In this document: positions 6,482 to 12,996 of the stretch, piece by piece
Layout: every line of letters starts with the position of its first letter
Position numbering within the stretch: position 1 is the stretch's first letter
From: JALWSI01 sp964569095 [NCBI: uncultured Aquificales bacterium]
Lineage (GTDB): Bacteria > Thermosulfidibacterota > Thermosulfidibacteria > Thermosulfidibacterales
DNA length: 12,996 bases
Assembly: GCA_964569095.1 (NCBI GenBank)
Contig: CAZMTB010000210.1
Span: 1 to 12,996, forward strand
Reading direction: 5' to 3'
The notes under the pieces: model-generated
The model's input: only the letters and a program-made list of their open reading frames with translations
The model's database searches: none
Told to the model about the DNA's origin: nothing
Translations under genes and position numbers: made by a program

Positions 6482-7972
6482 TCACTCACCCTCCCCAAGA
6501 AGAAATTCCGCGTGGAGACTCATGCGATAGACCTTGGAGGGATCCTTAGACTCCTCTTTCTCTCTATCCCTCGCTTTCTGGGGTTCAACACGAAACTCCT
6601 TCACCGAAAAGGCGGGCCACGCCTTTCCAAACTCCCGCTTCAAGTTCTCTGAAAACTCCTGCCCTCTCTTCAAGGCATCCAGATAGGAGACCCCGCTAAC
6701 AACCTCTCCCTCTATCATCACATCCAACCTCCCATCCTTCTCCTTGCTAACCTGGCAAGAATCCAACACAACCTCCGGTATCGACGCGCTGGAGAGCACC
6801 GCCAACACCTGCTGGATGGGAGGGGAACCTGGGTTAACATCCCCCAGTTTTCTCAAATCCTTCCACTGCTCCAGGGAGGGGAATTCCTTTCTCATGGCCT
6901 TCACCTTCCCCCTCTCCTCGAGCACCCTATTGCGCAGTCTCCACTCTCTCTTTCTCAACTGGTGGAGTCTCGTGCTCATCCCCAATCCACCCAACACAGA
7001 TCCCACGAGCAAAACCCCCGTCATCGTCAGGGCCACAGTGGACACCCTCTGCGATCTGTAGAACTGTTTAACCTCAGGAGGCAGAATGAGAAGCCTCTCG
7101 TGGGGCTTTTCGCGTAGTAACCAGGCAGCTCCCCCAAGAAGAAACTCTCCTGCAGTCGGGAACCGGGAGAAGTGGCTCTCGGCCAAAGAGCATAATCCCA
7201 CAACCTCTTTTCCCGTCCCCTCGGAGACAGTCTGGAGAAGGGAGGTCTTCTCCAGCTCTCCAGCCCCCACGAACACCTTGCTACACTCGAGGCGGTAGCG
7301 CTGGTTCATGTACAGGTTGGTCTGCACAAACTCCATCACCACCCTCTGGGCAATCTCCTCCGAAGAGGTGCCCTCCTGGAGGGCAATGTGACGCGCAAAG
7401 AGAAACTCTCTTCCTTGGAAGAAGAAGAGGGCCAGCATGGTTCTCAAGATGCCAATGGTACAGAAGGCCTCCTCCACGCCGGGAATCTCTACCCCCATTC
7501 CATTCAGGGAGGAGATTATCAGCTCCGATCTGGGCACTATTCCGAGAAACCTGTTCTTGTAGAGGTCGAGAGAAGAGACCAAGCCAGAGATCCTCTCTCT
7601 GGGCAATCTGCACACAATCAGCCTCTCTTTTGGCAATCCCCTGGTATCCTTGACAACCCCAGCCAGCTTGGCCCCAACCAGAGAACCGGGAGTGGCCTGT
7701 TGCCTACACCTGTGATCAACCAGGGGTTTCAGCTCTTTGGGTCCAGCAGGAGGCAACTCGAACCGGAAGAACTCGAAAAACTCGTCTCTCAAAGAGATCA
7801 GAACCATCTCACCTTTCTGGGGCTTAACCGGCAACTGCCGAGGCACTCCCTCTTCCATATCGTGGGGCTTCACGGGAGAAAGCTCCACCATTCCCCCTCT
7901 CAACCTCAGGTGGGTGGTCACCATCACCCTTCGGCCTATGTCCACAACGAATAACCGTTTTCCAAATCCCAT
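6482..7972 (-). CDS. PilM-PilN fusion (GspL/MshI-like) assembly protein
   Basis: A 496-residue protein. Residues 1-290 are a PilM/GspL-like actin-fold cytoplasmic domain: it opens with LFVVDIGRR, the usual first strand, and has GAGEL at 236-240 in the position of an actin-fold nucleotide loop. Then come LILPPEVKQFYRSQRV (294-310), the entry typical of PilN, a membrane helix (about 311-332), a coiled coil (335-363) and a periplasmic domain (380-496) with VVLDSCQVS and MIEGEVVSGVSYLDAL, as in PilN. PilM and PilN are separate proteins in classical type IV pili and one chain in GspL. The frame is open upstream to 8338, but those 122 codons lie opposite the divergent ABC gene and look non-coding. 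ATG 7972 begins right at the actin fold and has AAAGGGTG upstream. It is the first gene of the cassette. Confidence 0.85.
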   Translation of the reverse strand: MGFGKRLFVVDIGRRVMVTTHLRLRGGMVELSPVKPHDMEEGVPRQLPVKPQKGEMVLISLRDEFFEFFRFELPPAGPKELKPLVDHRCRQQATPGSLVGAKLAGVVKDTRGLPKERLIVCRLPRERISGLVSSLDLYKNRFLGIVPRSELIISSLNGMGVEIPGVEEAFCTIGILRTMLALFFFQGREFLFARHIALQEGTSSEEIAQRVVMEFVQTNLYMNQRYRLECSKVFVGAGELEKTSLLQTVSEGTGKEVVGLCSLAESHFSRFPTAGEFLLGGAAWLLREKPHERLLILPPEVKQFYRSQRVSTVALTMTGVLLVGSVLGGLGMSTRLHQLRKREWRLRNRVLEERGKVKAMRKEFPSLEQWKDLRKLGDVNPGSPPIQQVLAVLSSASIPEVVLDSCQVSKEKDGRLDVMIEGEVVSGVSYLDALKRGQEFSENLKREFGKAWPAFSVKEFRVEPQKARDREKEESKDPSKVYRMSLHAEFLLGEGE

Positions 7973-8024
7973 GCTTGTCACCCTTTCATAAGTGGATATA
8001 TACCCCAACGGCATGGTTGGTAAA
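7970..8024. promoter_or_regulatory. Candidate divergent promoter pair sharing one -10 element
   Basis: The 40-bp gap between the divergent ATGs holds TATATA at 7997-8002, flanked on each side by 16 bp and then a -35-like hexamer. For the plus strand this is TTGTCA at 7975-7980 (5 of 6 to TTGACA). For the minus strand it is TTTACC (plus-strand GGTAAA at 8019-8024, 4 of 6). The same palindromic core could be the -10 of both. The predicted minus-strand transcript would start near 7990 and carry AAAGGGTG before the pilM-like ATG. The plus-strand transcript would start near 8009, a few bases before ATG 8013. Hexamer matches by eye only. Confidence 0.45.
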
Positions 8025-8771
8025 GAAAAAGGGCTTCCTCTCGCTCTGAAGGCAGTAGAAAAGCACTTCAAGAGGGGATGGCGAGAAAAGAAAGAGGCCC
8101 TCAAAGGGGTCACCCTCTCCGTTAGGGAGGGGGAGATATTTGGCCTGCTGGGCCCCAATGGCGCTGGAAAGAGCACCCTGGTGAAGATATCCCTTGGCCT
8201 CACCCTACCCAACGCTGGGGAGGCACTGCTGAACGGACTACCCCCAACAGACCCAAAGGCCAGGGAAGGGGTGGGATACCTTCCAGAACACTTTCGCCCT
8301 CCCCATAAGGTATCTCCGGCAAGGTTCATCAGGTTCATGGGCGAGGTGGGAAAGGGCTCCTCAGAATCCTACCACTGGAGAGAGGTGCTCGCCATGGTGG
8401 GTTTAGAGCAGTCCGCCTGGACCCGTGAGATGGGAAAGCTATCGAAAGGCATGCTGCAAAGGGTGGGATTGGCCTCCACCTTGGTCCACAAGCCCCGCTT
8501 CTTGATACTGGACGAACCCCTCTCTGGGCTCGATCCCATAGGAAGACACGACGTGAAGGAGCTACTGTTGGAGTTTAACCGACAGGGCGGCACCATCTTC
8601 CTCAATTCACACATCCTTGCAGACATAGGCTCCCTCTGCCACAGGGTAGGAATACTCCACAGGGGCAGGCTGCTGTTTACCGGGACCATCGAGGAGCTGC
8701 TCAGAACCGCCGGCAAGACCAGCCTTGAAGAGGCCTTCCTCGCGGTGGTCAGGAGGTCAGAGGATGACTGA
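8013..8771 (+). CDS. ABC-2 type transporter ATPase subunit
   Basis: A 252-residue cytoplasmic ATPase that should drive the permease encoded next. Walker A GPNGAGKST (47-55), GYLPE at the Q-loop (88-92), signature LSKGM (143-147), Walker B FLILDE (163-168), D-loop SGLD (171-174) and switch His200 (NSHILAD) are all present. The LSKGM signature and the C-terminal GTIEELL and TSLEEAFLAV segment are typical of the NatA/NosF/CcmA-like group that pairs with ABC-2 permeases. An in-frame GTG at 7992 is possible, but it lies upstream of the start site predicted from the candidate promoter. ATG 8013 gives a normal N-terminus. Neither start has a clear ribosome-binding site, so a leaderless message is possible. 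Substrate unknown. Confidence 0.92.
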   Translation: MVGKEKGLPLALKAVEKHFKRGWREKKEALKGVTLSVREGEIFGLLGPNGAGKSTLVKISLGLTLPNAGEALLNGLPPTDPKAREGVGYLPEHFRPPHKVSPARFIRFMGEVGKGSSESYHWREVLAMVGLEQSAWTREMGKLSKGMLQRVGLASTLVHKPRFLILDEPLSGLDPIGRHDVKELLLEFNRQGGTIFLNSHILADIGSLCHRVGILHRGRLLFTGTIEELLRTAGKTSLEEAFLAVVRRSEDD

Positions 8772-9519
8772 GATAGTCTCACTTGCTAGGTTCACCTTTG
8801 CCCAAGGGGTGAAAGAGAGGTTCTTCACAGGGCTATTGGCCCTTCTACTATTCGCTTTCCTCGTAAGCGAGTACATAGGCATGCTCTCCCTTGCAGATCC
8901 CGTAAAGGTGGTCACAGACCTGGGCACATCGTGCACCACCTTGCTATCATTGGCCCTCACCCTCTTCTTCGCCATCACCTTCCTCTACAAGGAGAGAGAG
9001 GAGGGCATGTTGCACCTCATACTATCCCGCCCCATCTCCCGTCCAAGATACCTGGTGGGTAGGTTTCTGGGATTCCTCCTGCTGCTGGCCCCCTTCCTCG
9101 TGGTGGGATTCGGGGTCTTGTACGGCCTGCTGGTGCTCCTCTACGGTAGGGGATACCCGGGAATGGAGTGGCTACCCGTTGCGGTATTCCTCAAGTTCAC
9201 GGTGGTGTTGTCGTTTGCAGTGCTATCCTCGGTCCTCTTCACTGGACAGGTCACCGCCCTGCTGGCAACCCTCTCCTTCTACGTGGTGTGTCAACTTAGT
9301 CACCAGGCCGCCACCATAGTGAGACAGGGCAACAACCCCGTAGCAACCAGGCTCACCCTCCTAATCGAGAGGATTCTGCCCTCCTTTACCCTCTACCAAC
9401 CCTTCAGGTTCGCCACTGCACCCCTGGGATACAAGCTGGCACTTCTCGTCTACTCCCTTCTCTTTTCCGGTGCCTTCCTTCTGGTAGCGGCAGCCCTGCT
9501 CGAAAGGAAGGACGTTTAA
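8764..9519 (+). CDS. ABC-2 type transporter permease subunit
   Basis: A 251-residue inner-membrane protein with about six membrane helices (near 20-36, 56-74, 102-126, 138-158, 162-180, 224-246). A conserved-looking cytoplasmic segment follows helix 2 (YKEREEGMLHLILSRPISRPRYLVGR), of the kind seen in NosY-like ABC-2 permeases, where it contacts the ATPase. The start is ATG 8764: AGGAGG at 8751-8756 lies 7 nt upstream. The gene overlaps the ATPase gene's end by 8 bp, so the two subunits are co-translated. The open frame extends 13 codons further upstream, but that start lacks such a site. The stop TAA overlaps the convergent methyltransferase stop by 3 bp. Whether it exports a lipid, a peptide, a drug or an assembly factor cannot be read from the sequence. 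Confidence 0.88.
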   Translation: MTEIVSLARFTFAQGVKERFFTGLLALLLFAFLVSEYIGMLSLADPVKVVTDLGTSCTTLLSLALTLFFAITFLYKEREEGMLHLILSRPISRPRYLVGRFLGFLLLLAPFLVVGFGVLYGLLVLLYGRGYPGMEWLPVAVFLKFTVVLSFAVLSSVLFTGQVTALLATLSFYVVCQLSHQAATIVRQGNNPVATRLTLLIERILPSFTLYQPFRFATAPLGYKLALLVYSLLFSGAFLLVAAALLERKDV

Positions 9520-10844
9520 GCCTCCAAGGTTAGCACGGTGACGCTCTCGATGTGAAAGGTATGGGGAAACATGTCTAAGGGAACCGAAGAGACCACCTCG
9601 TAACCCACCGCCACCAGTTCCCTCAGGTCCCGGGCCAGGGTCATGGGATCACAAGAGACGTAAATAACCACCCTTGGTCTTAGCTCTGCCAGAAGGGGAA
9701 TCTCCCTCTTGGCCCCGGTGCGAGGGGGATCGAGCACCACCAGTTGGAACTCACCGGGCTCAGCAAATCTCAAGAAGTTCTCGCAGCTCTCCCTCAAGAA
9801 CCTCAGGTTGGTCAAGCCGTTCCTACGGGCGTTTCGCCAGGCCGCCTCCACCGCAGAGGGAGAAGCCTCCACGCCAATCACCTCCCCGCAAACGGTAGCC
9901 AAGGGCACCGAGAGGTTTCCCATTCCGCAAAAGAGGTCCAGAACCCTGGCGGTAGAGGGAGTCTCGAGCCAAGTGTCCACCAGTTGAAGAATCAGGCGAT
10001 TCAGCCGCCTGTTCTGCGAAAGGTTGCCCTGGAAGAAGCCAAAGGGCGGAAGTTCGAGGAGAAGGTCGGAGTCTCCAAGGGGATTCACATCCACACCTCC
10101 CTCCAAATGAAGGGGCTCCATTCCGCTCCCTCGCGAGAGAAAGAGAGAGAAGCCCTCGGCCTGCGCCAGCTCCACCATTTTGGCAGTGGCATCCTCCCAC
10201 AACCTCCTCCCCTCTCCCTTAGACGAGAGTGAACTCCCCTTGAGCAGCACCCGTGGAGCACCCCGGTCGCCCGCCTCCAGAAGGAGATCGGAGAGGAGGT
10301 AGAAGACCCCTCTCAACCTGCTCCTAACCACCTCCAGCAATCGGTTTAACTCTTCGGCGAGAACGGGGCACCGTTCTACGTCAACCACCTGGTGGCTACG
10401 CCTGCCGAGAAAACCGAGGCGTCCACCTTTGGCACCCCCCTGACTCCTCAGCCGACACCTGTAACGGTATCCCCAGAGCTCCGGGGAAGGCACCGCCTCT
10501 CCAACCACCTCAGGGGGCACAGACGCGTACCTCTGGAGAATGGAGGAGAATATCTCTCCCTTGGCCTCAACCTGGCTTCCGTAATCCAGATGCTGCCACT
10601 GGCATCCCCCGCACGACCCAAAGAGGGAGCACCGGGGAGACACCCTGCAGGAGGAGGGAACAACCACACGCTCTATTCTCCCACGGGCAAACCGCCTCTT
10701 CTCCTCTATCACCTTGCAAAGCAACAGGTCGCCAGGGGCAGAGAAGGGAACAAAGACCGCCTTCCCCTGATACCTACCCAGACCATCCCCCTGGTAGACG
10801 AGGCTATCTATCCTGAGCTGAACGGTGCTACCCAGAAGCCCCAT
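9516..10844 (-). CDS. rlmD: 23S rRNA (uracil-C5)-methyltransferase, RlmD/TrmA family
   Basis: A 442-residue SAM-dependent enzyme that methylates C5 of a uracil in structured RNA. A TRAM-type beta domain (about 5-60) is followed by an iron-sulfur cluster set CSLFGSCGGC (Cys72, Cys78, Cys81) plus Cys159 (VERCPVL), matching the 4Fe-4S pattern of RlmD. Then come the substrate loop FGFFQGN (268-274), SAM motif LDLFCGMGN (302-310), LDPPRTG (371-377), nucleophile Cys398 in YVSCDP, and the general base Glu433 in HIESV. The start ATG at 10844 shares one base with the stop of the permease gene (TGATG), so translation is coupled to the zinc importer. RlmD targets U1939 of 23S rRNA in E. coli. Paralogues (RlmC, RlmCD, TrmA) with other targets exist, so the exact nucleotide is not proven here. 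Confidence 0.9.
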   Translation of the reverse strand: MGLLGSTVQLRIDSLVYQGDGLGRYQGKAVFVPFSAPGDLLLCKVIEEKRRFARGRIERVVVPSSCRVSPRCSLFGSCGGCQWQHLDYGSQVEAKGEIFSSILQRYASVPPEVVGEAVPSPELWGYRYRCRLRSQGGAKGGRLGFLGRRSHQVVDVERCPVLAEELNRLLEVVRSRLRGVFYLLSDLLLEAGDRGAPRVLLKGSSLSSKGEGRRLWEDATAKMVELAQAEGFSLFLSRGSGMEPLHLEGGVDVNPLGDSDLLLELPPFGFFQGNLSQNRRLNRLILQLVDTWLETPSTARVLDLFCGMGNLSVPLATVCGEVIGVEASPSAVEAAWRNARRNGLTNLRFLRESCENFLRFAEPGEFQLVVLDPPRTGAKREIPLLAELRPRVVIYVSCDPMTLARDLRELVAVGYEVVSSVPLDMFPHTFHIESVTVLTLEA

Positions 10845-11662
10845 CAGGCCCCCGCTCTCTCCGTAAGAAGCAGGGAAATCCCGTACGAAACCGTTGCCAC
10901 CAGCACAATTGCCGCGCCGGCGTGCACGTTAAGAACCCACGAGGCAACCAGCCCAACCAGGCAGAAGGCCATCCCTAAAAGGGCCGCAACGAGCATCACC
11001 AAAGAGAAGTGGCAAGAGAACCTCTCTGCAATGGCAGGGGGAATAGAGAGCAGGGCGATCACCAGAATCAATCCCACAACCCTGATGCTCAGCATCACCA
11101 CCAGGGCCACAACCACCAGGATAAGGAGGTAGAAGGTGGTAACAGGAACACCCACCACCTCGGCGTGCTCCCGGTCGAAGGAGAAGGCGAGCACCTCCTT
11201 GTAGAAGAAGAAGAGCAGCAGGAGCACAACAACCAGAAGCACCAGCATCATAACCAGATCTCCAGAGGGAACCGCCAGTATGCTGCCGAAGAGATAGCCC
11301 ATCAAGCCACCCTTGTAACCCGGCGCCAAGGTGCTGAATATTATGCCCACAGACATACCCGCCGCCCAGATAACCCCTATTGCCACATCCACGCGTTCCC
11401 TGGAGCGGAGAGAGAGCACTCCCATCACCACTGCGGAAAAGACAGCAAACATACCCGCCCCGAGCACCGGCGAGAAACCCAGAAAGAGGGCTATCCCTAC
11501 CCCACCGTAAGAGGCATGGGCTATGCTTCCAGAGAGGAAGAGAAGGCGATTCACCACAACCAGGGTCCCCACGATCCCGCAAAGGGCCCCTACCAGAATC
11601 CCTGCCATCAGGGCGTTGCGAAGAAACCCGACGTGAAGAAATGCACCAAAGGATAGTTCCAT
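10844..11662 (-). CDS. znuB: Zinc/metal ABC importer permease (ZnuB/ABC-3 family)
   Basis: A 272-residue inner-membrane channel subunit with about eight or nine hydrophobic segments. Family landmarks: SGSIAHASYGGVGIA (44-58), FDREHAEVVGVP (162-173), which is the coupling region before the next helix, and RVVGLILVIALLSIPPAIA (194-212). It starts at ATG 11662, three bases after the ATPase gene's TGA, with TGAGGT just ahead. The gene order substrate-binding protein, ATPase, permease and the tight spacing make a complete importer, and its end is translationally coupled to the rRNA methyltransferase. Zinc rather than manganese is favoured by the binding-protein residues, not by this subunit. Confidence 0.92.
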   Translation of the reverse strand: MELSFGAFLHVGFLRNALMAGILVGALCGIVGTLVVVNRLLFLSGSIAHASYGGVGIALFLGFSPVLGAGMFAVFSAVVMGVLSLRSRERVDVAIGVIWAAGMSVGIIFSTLAPGYKGGLMGYLFGSILAVPSGDLVMMLVLLVVVLLLLFFFYKEVLAFSFDREHAEVVGVPVTTFYLLILVVVALVVMLSIRVVGLILVIALLSIPPAIAERFSCHFSLVMLVAALLGMAFCLVGLVASWVLNVHAGAAIVLVATVSYGISLLLTERAGA

Positions 11663-11665
11663 ACC

Positions 11666-12421
11666 TCAATGCTCCTTGAAGAGCCTGTGGGGAACACCGT
11701 GGGCGATGAGATCCACGGGGCACTGGTATGCAGCATCAAGCATATCGGGAGTGATCGCCCCGCTCTCGTGGAAGAAGAGCTTTCCACCGCCAACGCACAC
11801 CACGGAGCGCACATGGGTGGAGATGGCCCCAATGTCGTGGGTGATCACCACCACCGTAGTCCCCTCGGTGGCGTTCAACCTATCGAGAAAGGCGAAGAGG
11901 TCATCCTGGAACATTGGATCCATGGCGGCGGTGGGTTCGTCGAGAAAGAGCAACCTTGGCTTCGCCACAAGGGCCCTTGCCACGAACACCCTCTGCCTCT
12001 GTCCCCCCGAGAGGGCACCCACCGGGCGATTGGCCAAGGAGGCTATTCCCATGGCCTCCAGCATCTCGAGGGCCCTCTCCCTGTCTTGGGCCGAAAACCT
12101 CTCCCCAAGGCGTTTCAATGAGATGAGCCCCATCATCACAACATCCAGCACCGAGATAGGAAAAGAGAGAGAGACGTGGATATCTTGAGGAACGTATCCC
12201 ACCATCCTCCGAGACTCCTCTGGAGGACTGCCAAGCACCTTCACCATCCCCCTCTGAGGCCTCAACAACCCCAGGCATACGCGCATCAGGGTGGTCTTGC
12301 CCCCCCCGTTAGGACCGATGATGGCCGCGAAGTCTCCCTCCTCAATGGTGAGGGAGGCCCCCTGAAAGACGGGCTCGTCCCCGTAGGAGAACCACAGGTC
12401 CTCTACCTCTACGGCCTTCAC
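11666..12421 (-). CDS. znuC: Zinc/metal ABC importer ATPase (ZnuC family)
   Basis: A 251-residue cytoplasmic ATPase. Walker A GPNGGGKTT (36-44), Q-loop Gln79 (GYVPQD), signature LSGGQ (138-142), Walker B LLFLDE (157-162) and switch His195 (ITHD) are intact. The C-terminal tail holds CPVDLIAHGVPHRLF (234-248), a segment I associate with metal-type ABC ATPases. The start is GTG at 12421, overlapping the TGA of the binding-protein gene as GTGA, with GGAGGGG about 8 nt upstream. The frame is open a further 102 codons upstream, but that extension lies in another frame of the binding-protein gene and is Gly/Ala-rich, low-complexity sequence. Two of the last four residues and several tail residues are His, which could have a regulatory metal role (inference). 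Confidence 0.92.
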   Translation of the reverse strand: MKAVEVEDLWFSYGDEPVFQGASLTIEEGDFAAIIGPNGGGKTTLMRVCLGLLRPQRGMVKVLGSPPEESRRMVGYVPQDIHVSLSFPISVLDVVMMGLISLKRLGERFSAQDRERALEMLEAMGIASLANRPVGALSGGQRQRVFVARALVAKPRLLFLDEPTAAMDPMFQDDLFAFLDRLNATEGTTVVVITHDIGAISTHVRSVVCVGGGKLFFHESGAITPDMLDAAYQCPVDLIAHGVPHRLFKEH

Positions 12422-12996
12422 TTGCAGGTCCCCTCCATTATCTCTCCCAACCTGAGCATGACCCTGTCCCACCTTGGATCCAAGGGATCCGCAACCACCA
12501 CCTGCGCACCTATCTCTCGCGCCACCACCCTGGCAGGCCGGGAGGAGAACTGCGGCTCCACTAGCACCACCTTCACTCCCAAGCGCTTGGCCCTCTCCAC
12601 AAGGGAGAGAAGCTCCGAGGTTGTGGGCCTGCGCCCCTCCCTCTCCACCGCCAACTGCTCCATTCCAAACTGGTGGGCGAAGTATCCCCAAGCGGGATGC
12701 ATGGCCACAAAGGCCTTGCCTCTGCATCCTTCGAGCATAGCCCCAAGCCTCTCCTCCACCATGCCTATTCTTCTCAAAACCCGCTGGTACCCCTTTTCAA
12801 ACTCATCCTGGTGGGCAGGATCCACCTCGCCGAGGGCCTTGAAGGTGTTGAAGGCCATCACCCTAATATTATTGGTGGAGAGCCAAGTGTGGGGGTCGTA
12901 ACCACCAGAGGGTAACACCAATCTCTCCACGCGACGGTCCATGGGCCACACCACCATGGAGGGGTTCATCTCTTCAAACCTGTCTATCCACACCCT
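12418..12996 (-). CDS. znuA: Zinc ABC importer substrate-binding protein (ZnuA-like, N-terminus beyond window)
   Basis: The last 192 residues of a cluster A-I (TroA/ZnuA/PsaA-like) metal-binding lipoprotein or periplasmic protein; the signal peptide and first metal His lie outside the window. Visible landmarks: DPHTWLS (34-40 of the visible part) with a metal His; MHPAWGYFAHQFGM (99-112), whose first His occupies the position that is His in zinc binders and Glu in manganese binders such as PsaA; VEPQFSSR (146-153); and VVADPLD (167-173) with the Asp ligand. The His at the third ligand position supports zinc. The segment just before DPHTWLS, where E. coli ZnuA carries its His-rich loop, has no His run. 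The stop overlaps the ATPase start as GTGA. The promoter of this operon, and any Zur site, is outside the window. Confidence 0.9.
   Translation of the reverse strand, partial: RVWIDRFEEMNPSMVVWPMDRRVERLVLPSGGYDPHTWLSTNNIRVMAFNTFKALGEVDPAHQDEFEKGYQRVLRRIGMVEERLGAMLEGCRGKAFVAMHPAWGYFAHQFGMEQLAVEREGRRPTTSELLSLVERAKRLGVKVVLVEPQFSSRPARVVAREIGAQVVVADPLDPRWDRVMLRLGEIMEGTCK

Noticed and set aside
8274-8288. Glu instead of Gln at the Q-loop of the ABC-2 ATPase (GYLPE)
   Set aside because: GYLPE is common in ATPases that pair with ABC-2 permeases, so it is not a defect or novelty.
7973-8338. Extra 122-codon N-terminal extension on the PilM-PilN-like frame
   Set aside because: It lies wholly antisense to the start of the ABC ATPase gene, has no recognisable domain, and a well-placed ATG at 7972 begins exactly at the actin-fold strand.
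11009-11656. Plus-strand frame rich in His, Asn and Gln that resembles a metal-binding protein
   Set aside because: It is the antisense shadow of the permease: valine and methionine codons of membrane helices read as His, Asn and similar residues on the other strand.
12422-12727. Extra 102-codon N-terminal extension on the ZnuC-like frame
   Set aside because: It overlaps the ZnuA-like gene in another frame on the same strand and is low-complexity Gly/Ala-rich; the GTGA overlap with a good ribosome-binding site gives a normal start.

Overview
The window is almost fully coding and reads as chromosomal DNA of a diderm (Gram-negative-type) bacterium. The envelope genes say so: a lipoprotein-type outer-membrane secretin, inner-membrane assembly proteins, and a periplasmic-type metal uptake system. 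Frequent AGG/AGA arginine and ATA isoleucine codons, very tight gene packing and a 4Fe-4S rRNA methyltransferase would fit a thermophilic anaerobe. A Thermodesulfobacteriota-like source is possible, but no marker here fixes the taxon and this is only a guess.

Layout. (1) 1-1511, plus strand: the last codons of an unidentified gene overlap (ATGA) a secreted matrixin-like metalloprotease with a regulatory-type beta domain, a proline-rich linker and a further C-terminal domain. (2) 1504-7972, minus strand, transcribed leftward from about 7990: an envelope assembly cassette of the type IV pilus / MSHA / type II secretion superfamily. In order these are a PilM-PilN (GspL-like) fusion, a PilO-like protein, a PilP/MshK-like protein, an MshL-like secretin and a PilC/GspF-like platform protein, followed by an AcuC/HDAC-like deacetylase. 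The genes touch, overlap or lie within about 20 nt of each other, so one operon is likely. No assembly ATPase and no pilin gene is present. (3) 8013-9519, plus strand, divergent from the cassette: an ABC-2 type ATPase and its six-helix permease. (4) 9516-12996, minus strand: a zinc-type ABC importer (partial substrate-binding protein, ATPase, permease), with an RlmD/TrmA-family 23S rRNA uracil methyltransferase fused on translationally by a TGATG stop/start.

How the genes fit together. The cassette would make the inner-membrane alignment complex, platform and outer-membrane pore of a pilus or secretion machine; its motor and (pseudo)pilins must be encoded elsewhere. The metalloprotease next to it is a plausible but unproven extracellular client. 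The ABC exporter and the zinc importer are separate units. Both tail-to-tail junctions (1504-1511 and 9516-9519) overlap, leaving no room for ordinary terminators between genes.

The points most worth checking are an apparent AUU start codon for the secretin, a shared symmetric -10 element serving two divergent promoters at about 7998, loss of the Met-turn methionine in the metalloprotease, and the deacetylase in the pilus/secretion operon. There is no non-coding stretch over 300 bases and I see no RNA gene, CRISPR array, insertion sequence or phage remnant.
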